Source of the DNA: a bacterium | GTDB lineage: Bacteria > BMS3Abin14 | Reading direction: 5' to 3' | NCBI GenBank assembly: GCA_022865845.1 | Contig: JALHUC010000231.1 | Coordinates: forward strand, 1-5,544 | Length of the DNA: 5,544 bases | Shown: piece by piece, positions 5,443-5,544 of the stretch | Position numbering within the stretch: the first letter of the stretch is position 1 | Layout of the letters: each line of letters starts with the position of its first letter | The notes under the pieces: model-generated | The model's input: only the letters and a program-made list of their open reading frames with translations | What the model was told of the DNA's origin: nothing | The model's database searches: none | Made by a program: the position numbers and the translations under genes

Positions 5443-5488
5443 TTTTCCACAGAAAATGTGGGAAAGTCGTGGAATACCCTGTGCACAA
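5443..5488. promoter_or_regulatory. Cluster of DnaA-box-like words, possible origin-associated site
   Basis: Compared with the DnaA box TTATNCACA, four words are seen. TTTTCCACA lies on the plus strand at 5443-5451 with one mismatch. On the minus strand are 5457-5465 (TTTCCCACA, two mismatches), 5468-5476 (TATTCCACG, three mismatches) and 5480-5488 (TTGTGCACA, one mismatch). The three minus-strand words are spaced 11 and 12 bp apart, near one helical turn. AT-rich DNA follows at 5528-5540. None is a perfect box, and dnaA is not in the window. Confidence 0.35.
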
Positions 5489-5544
5489 CCTGGCTTCATG
5501 AACGGCTTAAAAGGGGTTTTTCCTATCTGCATAAATTTTAGTCA

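Overview
The window is a compact bacterial chromosomal segment of roughly balanced GC. Five complete protein genes all read on the minus strand, so transcription runs right to left: ndk (nucleoside diphosphate kinase), rlmN (23S rRNA/tRNA adenine-C2 methyltransferase), a sigma-32-type sigma factor with a long Lys/Thr-rich N-terminus, a DegP/HtrA-type periplasmic serine protease, and an ABC transporter ATPase. A signal-bearing Deg protease with two PDZ domains suggests a Gram-negative, diderm host. The sigma factor resembles the RpoH-like factors of Deltaproteobacteria/Desulfobacterota and Myxococcota. A Desulfobacterota-like uncultured lineage is therefore my best guess, at low confidence.

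Layout from right to left. The right edge (5356-5544) is noncoding. It holds a cluster of DnaA-box-like words (5443-5488) and a perfect 8-bp-stem hairpin (5391-5411) in the ndk leader. ndk (5355-4933) is followed by a 160-bp gap that is AT-rich in the middle and carries 7-bp repeat arrays at both ends. rlmN (4772-3735) overlaps the sigma gene (3742-2570) by 8 bp. The sigma gene overlaps the longest reading of the Deg gene (2610-1129) by 41 bp. These three genes look like one translationally coupled unit joining ribosome modification, a stress-type sigma factor and envelope protein quality control. A repeat-rich gap of about 130 bp separates Deg from the ABC ATPase (998-231). The left end (1-230) is noncoding with another pair of arrays.

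The most unusual content is not a gene. Each gap between non-overlapping genes (1-230, 999-1128, 4773-4932) carries two degenerate arrays of 7-bp units facing each other as inverted repeats. They sit almost flush against start and stop codons; one array supplies the Deg stop codon and another abuts the rlmN start codon. Unit sequences differ between gaps but match within a gap and share a rough RGNNNCT-like shape. A separate in-frame 6-bp microsatellite in the sigma gene encodes a (Thr-Lys)n tract whose length could change without a frameshift. I see no defence system, CRISPR array, transposase or RNA gene.
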